A DNA stretch of 64,000 nucleotides, taken from the NCBI GenBank assembly GCA_004431415.1, contig QPMI01000496.1:558001-622000 (forward strand). Reading direction: 5' to 3'. The notes under the pieces are model-generated. The model saw only the letters and a list, made by a program, of their open reading frames with translations. It was not told the DNA's origin and did no database searches. A program made the translations under genes and the position numbers. This DNA comes from Cyanophora paradoxa. Its lineage: Eukaryota > Glaucocystophyceae > Cyanophorales > Cyanophoraceae. Position 1 is the stretch's first letter; every line of letters starts with the position of its first letter. Shown piece by piece: positions 21,201 through 31,967 of this stretch.

Positions 21201-22264
21201 GGCCCCGCCGCCTCCATCTCCAGCCACCTGCCCCGCGCCGCCCCGCAGCTCAGAGGCGGGCACTGCGAATCGGGGCCGCTGCCGCGGCTTCTTTCGCGCG
21301 CGCGCACCGCATGCGCTGCTGTAGGGCTGCGTTCCCCTCCTGCTCCTGCCGCAGCGCCCGCTCGAGCGCCCGCAGCCGGTCGCGCATCTCCTCCTGCCCT
21401 CGCGAGGCTCAGCCCGGCTCGGAGGGGGGCGGAGGAGGGGCGGGGCCGGACCTGCGCGCGCGCAGCGGCCTGCTCGGTCTCGCCCGCGGTGCGCTGCAGG
21501 TACTCGCTCTGCGACTTCTCGCGCCGGAGCAGCGCCTTCAGCTCGTCGTTGTCGCGGCGCAGGCGGTCGGACTCGGCGCGCAGCTCGCGCGTGATTCGCT
21601 CGGTGAACTCGAGCTCCTGCTGGCTGCGCCGCATCTCGGACGCCATCGCCTCGCCCCGCTCCCGCTCCTTGCGCGCCATCGCCAGCGACGATTTGATCGC
21701 CTCGAGCTCCGCGGCGAGCGACTGCTCGCGGTCCGCCAGGCGCGCAGCGTCGAAGGCGAGCGAGTCCCGCTCCGCCCGGAGCGCGTCCAGCTCGCTCCGC
21801 AGCGAGCGGACCTGCGCGCTGTGGTCGCCGGCCAGCTGCTCGCCCATCCGCTTCGCCGCCCCGCGCTCGATTTCGAGCGCCCGCAGCGCCCCGTCCCTCT
21901 GCGGCGGGAAACGAGCGTCGGAGGCCGCAGGAGGCGCGGCGGGCGCGGCCGCAGCTAACACGGCGGGAAAACGCGGACCTCGAGGAGAAGGCGGGCCTTG
22001 TCGCGGAGCAGATTGTCGCGCTCTCTTTCCAGCGCCTCGAACTTCTGGTCTAGCAATCGCGTGGCCTCCATCGCCGGGCTCGTCAGGTGCTGCCCGGCGC
22101 GTGAGGGCTCGTCGCATTTGAACGCGGGAGCGTCGCACCGCTAGCTCTGAGCTCAGCGAGCGGCCGCTGTCTTCGCGTTCCCGCTCCATCGGCTGTAGCA
22201 ACGGGGGCTCGTAGCTGGCCCTCAGCGAGTCGCCGAGCCCGTTTCTCGCATGTATGGAGTGCAT
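18246..22264 (-). CDS. Coiled-coil, Pro/Gln-rich scaffold protein with NPF motifs
   Basis: The start at 22264 opens MHSIHARNGLGDSLRAS; an intron (about 22080-22130) joins SSELA to HLTSPAMEATRLLDQKFEAL. About 200 residues of charged heptads follow (RSLRSELDALRAERDSL, RELRAESDRLRRDNDELKAL, DRLRALERALRQEQEGNAAL), a clear coiled coil. From about 21250 onward the protein is P/Q/A-rich with poly-Q, poly-A and MPMQPMQPM segments. The last exon ends HVVMLGGQPVPVVWAGNVVP and a stop at 18246-18248. Near the C-terminus SNPFQP (about 19140) and TNPFASN (about 18490) are visible; NPF tripeptides bind EH domains in endocytic adaptors, so a trafficking role is a guess. Between 19200 and 18400 the sensible frame changes about three times, at C/G or CAG runs, which suggests unrecognised tiny introns or homopolymer errors. 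No enzyme domain is seen. Confidence 0.62.
18948..18982. repeat. CTG/CAG trinucleotide run in coding sequence
   Basis: About nine GCT/CTG triplets in a row. On the minus strand this reads poly-Ala or poly-Gln depending on frame; the poly-Ala frame joins best to GANVQALRFAEALAAQKAA. Such runs are length-variable. Confidence 0.75.
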
Positions 22265-22433
22265 CGTGTCTCGGTAGCCGGCCCCGGCGACGCTCCGTCG
22301 GGCGAGCTACCCTGCCGCCGGCTCACCGTCGGGTTCTAGGGGCTCGCTTGCCGCCACAGCTTCTGAGCTTCGGGCTAGAGGGGTACGGCGCCAGAAAAGA
22401 CACGCAGCGCGCGGGGTCCAGGGCAATAGACGA
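22265..22433. promoter_or_regulatory. Short divergent intergenic region
   Basis: About 170 bases separate the divergent starts of the scaffold gene (-) and the nucleoside hydrolase (+), so they may share a bidirectional promoter. No TATA-like box is visible. Confidence 0.45.
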
Positions 22434-24123
22434 ATGACGGACGCTCCGGAGCCTCCAGAGCTAGTGCTGCTCGACTCGGACGGCTTCTACGACGACCTCT
22501 TCTCCGCGTGCATGCTGTTTTCGCGGCCGGAGCGGGCGCGGATCGTCGGCGTGACGACGTCGCCCGGTATGATGCAGTCGGAGCAGGCCGCGCGCTCCTT
22601 CCGATGCCTTCTCGCGCACGTCGGCCTGCGCGACGTCCCCGTCGTCTGCGGCCAGGATGCGCCGCTGCGGACCGACGAGTACCTCTCAGGCAAGCTCAAG
22701 GTGCTTTCGTACGCGACGGAGAGCGCCCCCTCTGCGCGCCGACGTCCCTTGCAGCGGCCGAGGCGAATCCCCGAAGCCGACGCGTACTGCGGGGCGCACT
22801 CGGTCTTGGACGAGGATTGGGGTCCGCAGGCGAGGGATGAGTGCGCAAGGGTCTGCGAGGATCTGAACCTGAAGCGGCCCGCCGGTTCCCCGTGCGCGCT
22901 GCCTGGAATCTGCGCCCGGACCTCGAGCGGGCGCGAATTTGATCCGCCGCCTCGGGCGCAGCGAGCAGGAGTCCGCCCGCGATCCCTCGTCGCTCCTCAC
23001 AGAGATCGTGAAGCGTCACCCGCGCCAAGGTGCGCCGCCGAACCCATGGCCAGCTCGCGGCTGGCGCGTCCCGGCGGCCCCCGACCCGACCCGCAGTGAC
23101 GCTCGTCTGCCTCGCACCGCTGACGACGCTCGCGCGCTGGGCGCTCGCGGGGGGCCCGGTCGGCCTCCTGAAGCGCGTCCTCATCATGGGCGGGGCGCTG
23201 GGGAGGGGCAACGCGGGGGCCGAGATGGCGCGCCCCTCCCCTCCCTTCCCTGTCCCCGTACCCCCTTTCTTACGGAGTCGTACCCCCAGAAAGCGGAGCG
23301 GAACTTCTACTCGGACCCCCTCGCTGCCCACGCCTTCCTCTCCGCCCTCTCTGAGGCCGGAGTCGAGCCCACGTACCCCCCTCCTCTCTGACCCTGTCCC
23401 GTCCGCGTTCCGTACCCCCTGAACCCCCCCCGTCCTCAGGCTGATCGGGGAGGAAGCTTCGGGGGAGGGCCTCGTCGACAAGGCCGCGCGGGAGGTTCGC
23501 TCAATCTTTTCGTACCGTACCCCTCCGTGCCAGCACCGGCGTACCCCCCCCTCCCGACCGTCTCTCGCAGGATCTGGTTCAAAGGGGCGCGGCGGCCGTT
23601 GAAGGGGGCCCGGAGGAGCGAGCGGCCGCCCTTCTACCCCGGCTCGCCGCCCTGAACAAGTACGCCTGCATCTACGACGCCCTGGTCGCAGGTTCGATTC
23701 CGGGCGGGCCCACTTGATCTCTCTGACTCGCCCGCTGGCCGGCAGGCGCCGTCCTGCGGCCGGAGGTGCTGCGGGAGGCGAAGGAGACCCGGGTACGGGT
23801 TTCCCTGACCGGGGGGGATGGGGGCGCCCTGGAGGAGTGCCCCCCCGAGGAGGGGGATGGGGACGGGGACGGGGAGGGGTACAGGGTTCGCTTCGTTGTT
23901 GAGGTGCGCGGCTAGAGTACTACTCTGGTCCCTCGCTTACTAAGACTCTAGATCCGAAGCACCGGCCCCCCCCACCCTCGCATGCACTCCCCTTCAAACT
24001 CTGATCCGTTCGGGGCCGGCGCAGGCGGACAAGGAGGCGTACAGGGAAGTGCTGGAGTCGCTCGCCGGGGGACGGGAGGGGCCGGCGGCGGGGCAGGCCC
24101 CCGCCAAGCGGCGGCGGCGCTAG
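22434..24123 (+). CDS. Inosine-uridine-type nucleoside hydrolase, multi-exon
   Basis: Nucleoside N-ribohydrolases cleave nucleosides to ribose and base using a Ca2+ held by an N-terminal aspartate cluster. The ATG at 22434 opens MTDAPEPPELVLLDSDGFYD, with the cluster DSDGFYDD in place of the usual DxDxGxDD. It continues RARIVGVTTSPGMMQSEQAA (22536-22595), HVGLRDVPVVCGQDAPL and EADAYCGAHSVLDEDWG. After introns come VTLVCLAPLTTLARWALAGG (23096-23155), LLKRVLIMGGAL, FYSDPLAAHAFLSAL (about 23303), a GEEASGEGLVDKA segment, LNKYACIYDALVAG, and a charged tail ending KRRRR then TAG at 24121. The core TLVCLAPLTTLA and RVLIMGGA motifs match the family well. The metal-site change leaves open whether it is an active hydrolase or a relative. 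Several introns contain GTACCCCC. Confidence 0.74.
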
Positions 24124-24565
24124 TTGGTCAGCCGCGGCGCCGGTGCCGGCTCACCTTAGAGAGCCGGCCCCTAGCTAGAAATCGCCGTCGGAGTCGGGAT
24201 CGGAATCGCGATCGTAGTAATCGGAGTCGCGCTGGCGCTTGAGACTCTCGCGAAGGATAGAGATACTTCTTGCAAGGATTCTTCTTTTTTCTTCTTCATC
24301 TTCATGAATCCCTGTGCGCGCGTGCGGGGCTGCGTGAGGGGTCGCGAGCGGCGACTCGAGCTCGCTTAGCTTCAAGTCTAGTCGACCGCGGCCGCGGCGG
24401 GGGCGGTCGGGCGCCCGGCCGGTCACAGATGCGCGCACCAGAGGACGCCGTCGACGTCGCCGTGGGCGCAGACGGCGTCGACACCGGCGCCGGCGGGCCC
24501 GCGGGCCCGGCGCCGGCCGCCGGCTGCACCTGCACATGCGGCGGGCGGTGATCGTGCACGTGAGT
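24124..24565. other. Intergenic region between convergent genes
   Basis: No gene seen. It contains GATCGGAATCGCGATCG-type imperfect palindromes (about 24195-24215) and GC-rich sequence. Confidence 0.5.
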
Positions 24566-25293
24566 TCAAGGCGGCGCAGGCGCGGGCCATGCCAGCTCGC
24601 TCACCGCGGCATCGGCGCGAGCGTAGAGGCATCTGTAGACGTCGAAGGAGTCGCGCAGCTCCGGCATGTCCGTGAAAGGGTTGCCCTGCCAACTCAAGTC
24701 CTTCATGGGTGGCAGGCGCCTCAGTTCCAGAGGCAGCGCCCGAAGATGGTTTTTGCAGACAAACAGATACTGCAAGCGCCTGAGGCGCCCGATCTCCGCT
24801 GGTAGTGCCGTCAGCTGGTTTTGCGACACCCCCAGCTCCTTCAGAGCCGTGAGGAGCCCGATCTCCGCTGGTAGTGCCGTCAGCCGGTTTCGCGATACCG
24901 CCAGCTTCTTCAGAGCCGTGAGGCGCCCGATCTCCGGCGGCAGCTCCGTAAGGTGGTTGGAAAAGATTTCAAGCTGTCGCAGAGACGAAAGATGCTCGAT
25001 CTCCGGCGGCAGCGCTGTCAGCTGGTTGTAAGACACGTCTAGCTCCTTCAAAGCCGTGAGGCGCCCGATCTCCGGCGGCAGCGGCCCCGTAAGCTGGTTG
25101 CTCCGCATCCTCAGCGTCTCCAAGCTCTTCAGCTTTGCGAGCTCTGCCACCGGGATGCTTGTGAGGTTGTTCCCGTTGAGATCTATATAGCTAGCAAACA
25201 GATGTTCTCAGGGCCAGCCTTCTGGATCTCCGCCACTGGCCACTCCACCCGCCCTTCAAGCGACAAATCCAACTTCACCTTTTCCGAATTCAT
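24566..25293 (-). CDS. Leucine-rich repeat protein with apparent frameshift
   Basis: The start at 25293 opens MNSEKVKLDLSLEGRVEWPV, then EIQKAGPENICL; the repeats begin DLNGNNLTSIPVAEL (about 25160). Seven to eight LRRs of 23 residues follow, each with LTALPxEIGxLTAL-type consensus, from 25150 to about 24720. The tail is NPFTDMPELRDSFDVYRCLY and ends at 24566. The short first exon and the LRR exon are in different frames around 25180-25195 with no obvious intron, so either a one-base error or an undetected junction lies there. The N-terminal VKLD and VAEL pattern resembles the LRR-TIR gene at 4210, but no TIR domain follows, so it may be a truncated paralogue. Ligand unknown. Confidence 0.75.
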
Positions 25294-25711
25294 GCATACG
25301 GCCTGCGGATGCATATGCGGATTGCGGGTATCAACATTGGCGACGGCGCGCGCGCCGCAGGCCGGTGCAGAAGCGCCGCGCACCGTGGCACTGCAGACGC
25401 CCTAGGGCCTCAATTACACTCCGGCGACGTCAACGCACGCATACGTGACACTACTACGTGTTTGCGTTGGTGGAGCTGCTGCTCGGCTGTAGATTACCGT
25501 GACGGCCTGGGAATCCAAGATCGGTTAACGGACGTCGTTGGTCCGCGTTAGGGGCCGACCAGCTCGAGGGAGCGTTCAAATTCACGCCACGTGCACAGCA
25601 GATCGCCGGGTACAGCCGCAAAGAGTCCATCGGCTCCGCACCCGAGCTCCGGCCCCTTGATCGTCCGACAGAAGCCGATCGGACAGAACAATCTAGCGCC
25701 ACCGCGTGACC
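25294..25711. promoter_or_regulatory. Divergent intergenic region before AMP nucleosidase
   Basis: About 420 bases between the divergent LRR (-) and AMP nucleosidase (+) starts. No gene seen. It carries short palindromes (GAATTC, ATGCAT, GCGCGCGC) and must include both upstream regions. Confidence 0.45.
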
Positions 25712-28700
25712 ATGGCGAGCCTCTCGAGGCCCGAGTCGCCTTCGGGCGAGCAACAGTACCAGCGGTACATGGACGCGGCGAGCGACGCGGACGAGGACCT
25801 CGAGTTCCTCGAGATGCAGCTCGCCGTTCTGAACCCGTCCAGCCCGGACGCCGTCCCCCAGCTGCACGGTGCGAGAATTTCGAAGCTCTAGCCGCCGAGC
25901 CTCTTCTCTTCCTCCCGCCGAGGCGATCGGCCGCGTGCGCGGCGAGAGAAGGCCGGCAATATGCTGCTCTAGCCTGCTGTAGCTCGGCGGCGCTCGCTGA
26001 GGGCCCGCGCCGGGGGCCCAGTCGACGTCACGGCGCTGACGCCGCGGCAGACAACCGCGGGAAGCCGGTCATGGGCCTCCGCAAGTACGAGAGCGTCGAC
26101 GAGGCCATCGAACGCGTGAAGAAGGCGCGGCGGGCCGCGGTGGAAGGCGGCCCGCTGATCCCTCGGCTGACTTGGAAAGCGCGCGCGCCCGCAGATCTAC
26201 CAGGAGAGCGTCGCCAACGTGCGCGAGGCCTTCGCTGCGCTGTGTAAGGGCGGCTCGTCCGCAAGCGGCCCCGGTGCTCGCCCCAGGATGCCCGCAGCCC
26301 CTCCGGTCCGGTCCACCGGCGCTGATCGTGAGGGCGGCGCCGCCGGGCCGGCCGGGCCGGCGCGCAGCGCGCCTGAAGCGGGAGACAGCGACTCCCTCGC
26401 CCTCGCCCGACGCGCGGGCTGCGGACGCGGCCACCGTCCTCTGCGCCCCCGAGTCCAGGCGAGGCCCCGCCCCCTCCCCCCCGACCCGGCCGGCGGCCGC
26501 GAGCTCACCGGCGCGCCCCGCGCAGCAAGGCGAAGTGGTTCTCTAAGTACCAGCAGGTGCGCCTGACGGTCCCTTGGCCGAGCCAAGCAGCTCAGAACTC
26601 AGCACTGAGCCGAAGCCCCGGCTCCTCGCGGCCGCCCTCGCGTCGCGATAAATACTGACGCCCGTTCCCCCCCCCCCTCCCCCCTCCCCCCCTCCCCCCC
26701 CTCCCCCCCCCCAGGGCGGCGGCATCCGGGTAGAGCCCTCCGCACGCTCCATCCGCGCCGCCTGCTACCCGGTGCGGGCCCTCTCGTCGCCTCGGGGGTA
26801 CACGATTCAGGACCGGCGCCGCGCCGACCAACCGCCTCTTTTCTTTCGCCGCAGTACATCGGAGTGATCATCGACCATCGGTCCCTGAACGTCGACGTCG
26901 ACTCCCGGTATCCCTGGGGCATCGCCTTCGAGGCCGGCGTGTGCGCCCGTTAGTAACTGCCGGCGGTTACTGCTGCAACCGCCGGCCGCTGGACTCACCA
27001 CGCGGCAGTTACGGGACGACCGTAACGCGGCCGGACGTGTTCGAGGAGTACTTTCGAGAGAATCTTCGCCGCATCGTCATTCATGTGCGCGCGGGGGTAC
27101 GGGGCGCCCGTCGTCTACCCCCCCCGTAAGAAATTCTCGCAGCACCGCGTACCCATCTACGTCGGACTGTCTTCCTCCCGCATTCCTCTACCCTTCGTCG
27201 TGCGCGGAGGGTACGCCGGGCCAGCCGAGCGGGGGTGCTCACGGGGGGCGAGGCAGATCGACCGCTTCCAGGGGTCCGTACCCCCCGAAAGCAAGTGGCA
27301 GGTGGGCAGCGCTCGCGTCTCGAAGCAGCCGCTCGTGTCCCCCAGTTCACCCCCCCTCCCCCAGCTGGACATCGAGTTTGCTTCTGCGGACCTCTCAAAG
27401 ATCAACGTACGCCGCCGCCCCTCCCTCCTTCCCCACGTACCCCCTCCGACCCCGCACGCTCGCGGGGCAGGACGACATCGTAAACGGGTGCGCCGAAGGC
27501 GCCGTTGCCCTCCTCGGGCGCTGAGCCCCACTGCAGGAGGTGGGCCGGGGGCCGGCACATCCCGCGCCCCCTCGCCCTCTTCACGGTAACCCTGCCTCCC
27601 TCGCCCCTCCCCGTCTCCCCTTCCCCTCCGATTCTGACATGTACCCCCTCCTCCTCCAGGCCGAGCGCGTGGATTTCTCGCTTGATCGCCTGTACCACTA
27701 CACGGGCTGCAACCCCTGCCACTTCCAGAGGCGCCCGGATCGAATTTGGCCCATATCAGACCAGGCCGTCGCGATCCTCCGCTCACTGGTACCCCCCGCA
27801 GGTTCATTCTTCTTACGAACTACACACGGTACATGGACGCCTTCGCCAAGTGCGGCGTACCCCTCTCCGGGTCGCGTATACGTACCCCCCTTTCAAGCCT
27901 TATTCTGCTACCCCGCAGGTGGGCCCTCGAGCGCATGGCCGAGGACGAGAACTGGACCGAGTTCGTCGAGCCCGGTTCGTCGTACTCCCCTTTCCGTTCA
28001 AACGCCTGCATACCCGTTTAATAGTGTACCCAGGCGACTACGTGGTGCCGAACCCCCGGAGCGAGGCCACTCCCACCGGTACCCGCGTGACCTCGCCACC
28101 CCAGGTTCGATCCGCCGCGAGAGCGCTTTCTTACATTGCCGTACCCCTTCTGATGTCTTCCCCCCGGTCAGATGCCGACGTACCACCTGAAGCGCGCCGA
28201 CGGAACCGGGATCACCTTCATGAACATCGGGGTACCCCCCCCTCCGCGACTTTGAACAGTTTATATCTCTGCGTCCGGTGACCCCCTTCGTGACCCGATC
28301 CTGTACCCAGGTCGGCCCGAGCAACGCGAAGACCGCCACGGACCACCTCGCGGTCCTCAGGCCCCACTGCTGGATTATGGTACCCCTCCACCTTCCTCTC
28401 TTATTTGGGCGGGCCTTCACTTACCCTTTTCCTGTCGCAGGTCGGCCACTGTGCGGGCCTCCGCCGCACGCAGGTAGCACTGCCCACGCCCCCCGCCCCG
28501 CTTCACTGTACCCCTCTCGAAGCCGACGCCGTATCCTGTACTCCCAGATGCTCGGCGACTACGTCCTGGCCCACGCTTACCTCCGGTGCGTGATCAGCCG
28601 TACCCCCTTGGCCTCCCCCGTCCCTTTCGAAACCGTACCCCTCCTCAGGGAAGATCACGTCATGAACCGCGACCTTCCGCAGTACATCCCGGTCCCCCCG

Positions 28701-29598
28701 AGTGCGACACGCGCGTACCCCCGAACGCTTCGATTTGAAACTGAATCGGGAACAGTCTCTGAGATCCAGACCGCGCTGGAGACCGCGATCGAGCGCATCA
28801 CGGGCCAGTCCGGGCCCAAGGTGCCCTCGCAGCCCCTTCGCTGTACCCAGCGCCCCCCGGGCTGGGCGCACGATTTGATGCGGGGCCTCAGTTCAAGGCG
28901 CGCGTGCGGACGGGTACCGTCGCCACGACCGACGACCGCGATTGGGAGCTGCGCCAGGTTCGGAAATGGGTTCCGATCCCGCCGTACCCTGCTAGCGCTG
29001 TTCGAGTCACGACGCCCTACCCCGCTTTCCGCAGGAGGACATCAATTCCAGATACAAGCAGTCCCGCGCGATCGCTGTCGACATGGAATCCGCCACGGTG
29101 CCGTACCCCCCTCCCTCCAATCACCCTGTACCCCCTTCCGACCGGTCCGGCTCAGATTGCCGCCAACGGCTTCCGCTTCCGCGTGCCCTACGGTATGCGC
29201 ACCCGCACTCTTCCCCCCCTCCGCCACCCTCCCCCCCCTCCCACCCCCCCATTCACGCCCCGATCCTCGCCCCAGGGACGCTGCTCTGTGTCTCGGACAA
29301 GCCCTTGCACGGTGCGGGGCGCACCCCCTCCTCTTCGTTCCTCCCCTCACGCGGCCCCAGGGGAGCTCAAGCTGCGCGGCATGGCGAACAATTTCTACGC
29401 CGAGCGGGTCCAGCAGGTACCCCCCCTCCATCCACTCCCCCTCCCCGGCCCAGGCTAACCCGGGGGCGATGCGGGGGGCCCGGGCGCGGGCAGCACCTGC
29501 TGTGCTGCCTGGAGGCGACGGCCGTGCTGCGGGAGCGCGGGTGGGACGCCCTCCACTCCCGCAAGATCCGCGGCTTCGACGAACCTCCTCTCCGCTGA
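25712..29598 (+). CDS. amn: AMP nucleosidase, complete, with many introns
   Basis: AMP nucleosidase (EC 3.2.2.4) splits AMP into adenine and ribose 5-phosphate. The start at 25712 opens MASLSRPESPSGEQQYQRYM, an extension not typical of the bacterial enzyme. Spliced exons then follow the bacterial order: YESVDEAIERVKKAR (26089), YGTTVTRPDVFEEYFRENL (27010-27066), VPIYVGLSSSRIPLPFVV (27148-27201), VDFSLDRLYHYTGCNPCHFQ (27670-27729), ILLTNYTRYMDAFAK, DYVVPNPRSEATPTG (28038-28082), MPTYHLKRADGTGITFMNIG (28171-28230), VGPSNAKTATDHLAVLRPHC, MLGDYVLAHAYLR, EDHVMNRDLPQYIP, ARVRTGTVATTDDRDWELR (28899), SRAIAVDMESAT, IAANGFRFRVPYG, TLLCVSDKPLHG, LKLRGMANNFYAERVQQ, and the C-terminal LHSRKIRGFDEPPLR. 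Stop at 29596-29598. The catalytic DMESAT and SDKPLHG motifs are present. Introns often open GTACCCC; one (after CHFQ) seems to use a GC donor. Confidence 0.93.
26665..26715. repeat. C-rich (CCCCCCT) tract in AMP nucleosidase intron
   Basis: Repeated runs of six to ten C separated by T, just before an exon. It acts as a long polypyrimidine tract ahead of the acceptor CCCAG at about 26713. Confidence 0.7.
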
Positions 29599-29825
29599 TC
29601 ATGAGCCCCGCCCGGGGCCGGTGCCCGCGGCGCCGGCCAGTCGCCCGCGCACGCCGCGTTTCCGAGTTGTGCGTATACAGAGATTATGCGATTGCGAGAG
29701 TCGTTGAGTGTTGTTTGATTTTGCTTACAACTGCTACGGATCGTACTGGTCTGGTGGTGGCGGGGCCTCGACCCCGCGGTCGATCGGGGATCCGAGCAGG
29801 GATCTGAGGCGTGGCTCTGTGCTCT
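29599..29825. other. Intergenic between convergent genes
   Basis: About 230 bases, AT-rich in the middle. No gene seen; probably the 3' regions of the AMP nucleosidase and the small secreted protein. Confidence 0.4.
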
Positions 29826-31105
29826 CTAGTAGCGGCGGGGGGCGAGGAGCCAGGCGGAGAGGGCGGCGGCGAGGACGAGGAGGAGGGATGGGCGGGCGAG
29901 GAGGGCGGCCGAGGTGCACGTCGTGCTCGTGTACACGGTGCCCTCCTGCGGGCGATCGCGACCGAGAGCTTCAGGATTCGATGGAGGTGAATTAAAAGGC
30001 AGCGAGAGTGAAGTTGGCCGCGCCCGGCGGCCCCGAGCACCTTCTCGCAGCTGGTGGTGGGAACAAGGGTCTGGAGCGCGGTCCCGCCGCAGTTGTTGCC
30101 GGTGTAAATGGCGATTGAGGGCCGGCCTGTGACGCGATCGCCCCAATCATGAGATAATTAGAATATTAATTCGGCATGCGCATCAATATCGTTCATATTC
30201 AATTGCAAGTGTGAATGTTAATGTGCACACCGCTGGGGCGAGACTGCTTGATGCTCAGCTGTTAAACACGAACGCGCGCGTGCGTGTTCTGATCAGAATT
30301 CGAATTCGAAGCGGATCCAATCTTCGGAAGGCCCTGAGGCAGCGCGGCCGGAAGCACGAACCGCGACGCCCAGGCCGTTCAGGGCCGTCTAGATCTGGAG
30401 GTCGGTCTTGATCTTGGTGATGGCGGACTCCGGGAGTCCGTCGAGGCGAACATGTACAGGCCCAGCCACTCCGTCGGGGAGTAGCACTGCGCATTCAAAT
30501 GCACACATTAAACCGTCAGGTTTCAAAGAGTACGTATTTTTTGGATTGTGCAGGACGCTGATGCGGAGTTCTAGTCATCGCAGATCTCGACTCGAGCTCG
30601 GCCGCGGCGACCGTACGCGTCGGACACGCACCTTCGAGTCGTCAAAGGACAGCATGCGCCCGGACTCCGGGAGAAGATCTAGAAGCCTGTGCATCGCGAT
30701 ATCAGTGCGGCCGCGGGCGAAAGCGTTTATTTGTTTAATTAAGGCTCGAGCCCATCGCATGGCCATGGCCATGGGGAGCTCCGGGGTCGTATACGTCGTA
30801 TACTGGGGGCACTGGCATGGCACGGCGCCGGCCGCGGGGCCCGCGGGGATCGGAGGCGCACCAGAAGTGGCCGGGGTGGCGCATTGGCTGTCAGTGTACG
30901 GACCTGCGCTTGGCGCAGGCCGGCCGGCGTAACGTCAACGTTCGTTCAGGCTGACTGCACTGCGGCAGGCAGGATCCGGACTACGCGCGCGCGGGGGTGC
31001 ACCCTTGTACTACGGTAATCGACGCGGTAGGTCGCGGCGAGGGCGGGGACGGCCAGTGTCGGCCACGCCGAGGAGCGCGAGGAGGGCGAGCGCCTTCGCT
31101 GCCAT
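29826..31105 (-). CDS. Small secreted or membrane-anchored protein, tentative
   Basis: No family recognised. The start at 31105 gives MAAKALALLALLGVADTG, a plausible signal peptide. Candidate exons then read AMHRLLDLLPESGRMLSFDD (about 30635-30695), VHVRLDGLPESAITKIKTDL (about 30400-30455) and YTGNNCGGTALQTLVPTTSC (about 30045-30105), with cysteines as in extracellular proteins. The C-terminus is hydrophobic, LLARPSLLLVLAAALSAWLL, then APRRY and TAG at 29826. A signal peptide plus a hydrophobic tail suggests a GPI-anchored or single-pass surface protein. Exon edges and the number of exons are uncertain. Confidence 0.48.
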
Positions 31106-31967
31106 CTCGATTCGATTCGATTTCAATTTCAAGGATCCCGCTGCTACTTCGCTGCTACTTCGAATTCGAGGGCCGAGGCTCAGCTGCTGCAAGAGCTAGC
31201 CGCTGAGCGCGCACATGCAGCTGCCACGTGGCTTTCCCAGCGGCTGCTGCTGCTTTAAAAAGCTCAGTGCTCGGCCGCGCGCGGGCGACTCGGGGGCCGG
31301 GGCCTTTGATCAACTTGAGCGGGTAATGATGCCTCCGAGAGTCGAACTCGGTTTCGATGCCCTTTCGAAGCCGGCTCCTCGCCGAGCTCGAGTCCGATCC
31401 TCGGCAGTTTTTGCGTGTGTTCACGATATCTTTGGAATCTTTGAATCTTTATTTTTGTGGACCTTTTTTCCCGGTTATCAGCACACGGGTACAGCGTATA
31501 CTGGGACGTACGGCTCCGGCGCCGCGCCCGAGTCGGAGGAGCTAGCTACGTATACCCGGTGGAGCAAGAAGGCCCGCATGCGCAATTGCAAGCCGGCGAA
31601 AGGCCCGCCGCCGGGCCGCCGGCCGCGGCGATGCGGATTATTTTGCAGCGGATCGGACTCCCGCCGTCCAGTCTCCCGGGCCCCGGCCCGGCCCGGGATA
31701 TCGATGCGCAGCGGTGCGATCCGCTGCGATCCCAGCTGCAGTACTAGTACTAGTTCGATCGAAATCTAGCTAGCGAGTCCGCTGCAACTCGCGCCGCCTG
31801 CACGGTCACCGGCCGATGCACCAGGCTGCACGCGTACGGCTTGAGCTTACTACGTTACTAAGTTAGCTTAAAGCTTGCGGAGCAGCCCGCGCCCTCACCG
31901 CCTGCAGGCTTCTTTGCCGACTTCCGCTCGAGCTCGGGCCAGGCCGGCCTGCAGCTGGTCTGCGATC
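31106..31967. other. Intergenic region, no gene seen
   Basis: Divergent between the small secreted protein and the long TIR gene. It contains a TAGTACTAGTACTAG palindrome near 31738-31752 and other short palindromes. A tRNA-like T arm near 31334 was judged not to be a gene. Confidence 0.5.

Noticed and set aside
18672-21958. Long plus-strand open frames opposite the coiled-coil scaffold gene
   Set aside because: They are Arg/Gly/Pro/Leu-rich antisense readings of CAG and GC repeats with no domain. The minus strand gives a clear coiled coil and splice pattern.
31325-31365. tRNA-like T arm (GAGTTCGACTC on the minus strand)
   Set aside because: The T stem is perfect, but I could not find a partner for the acceptor stem or a sound anticodon stem, so it is at most a relic.
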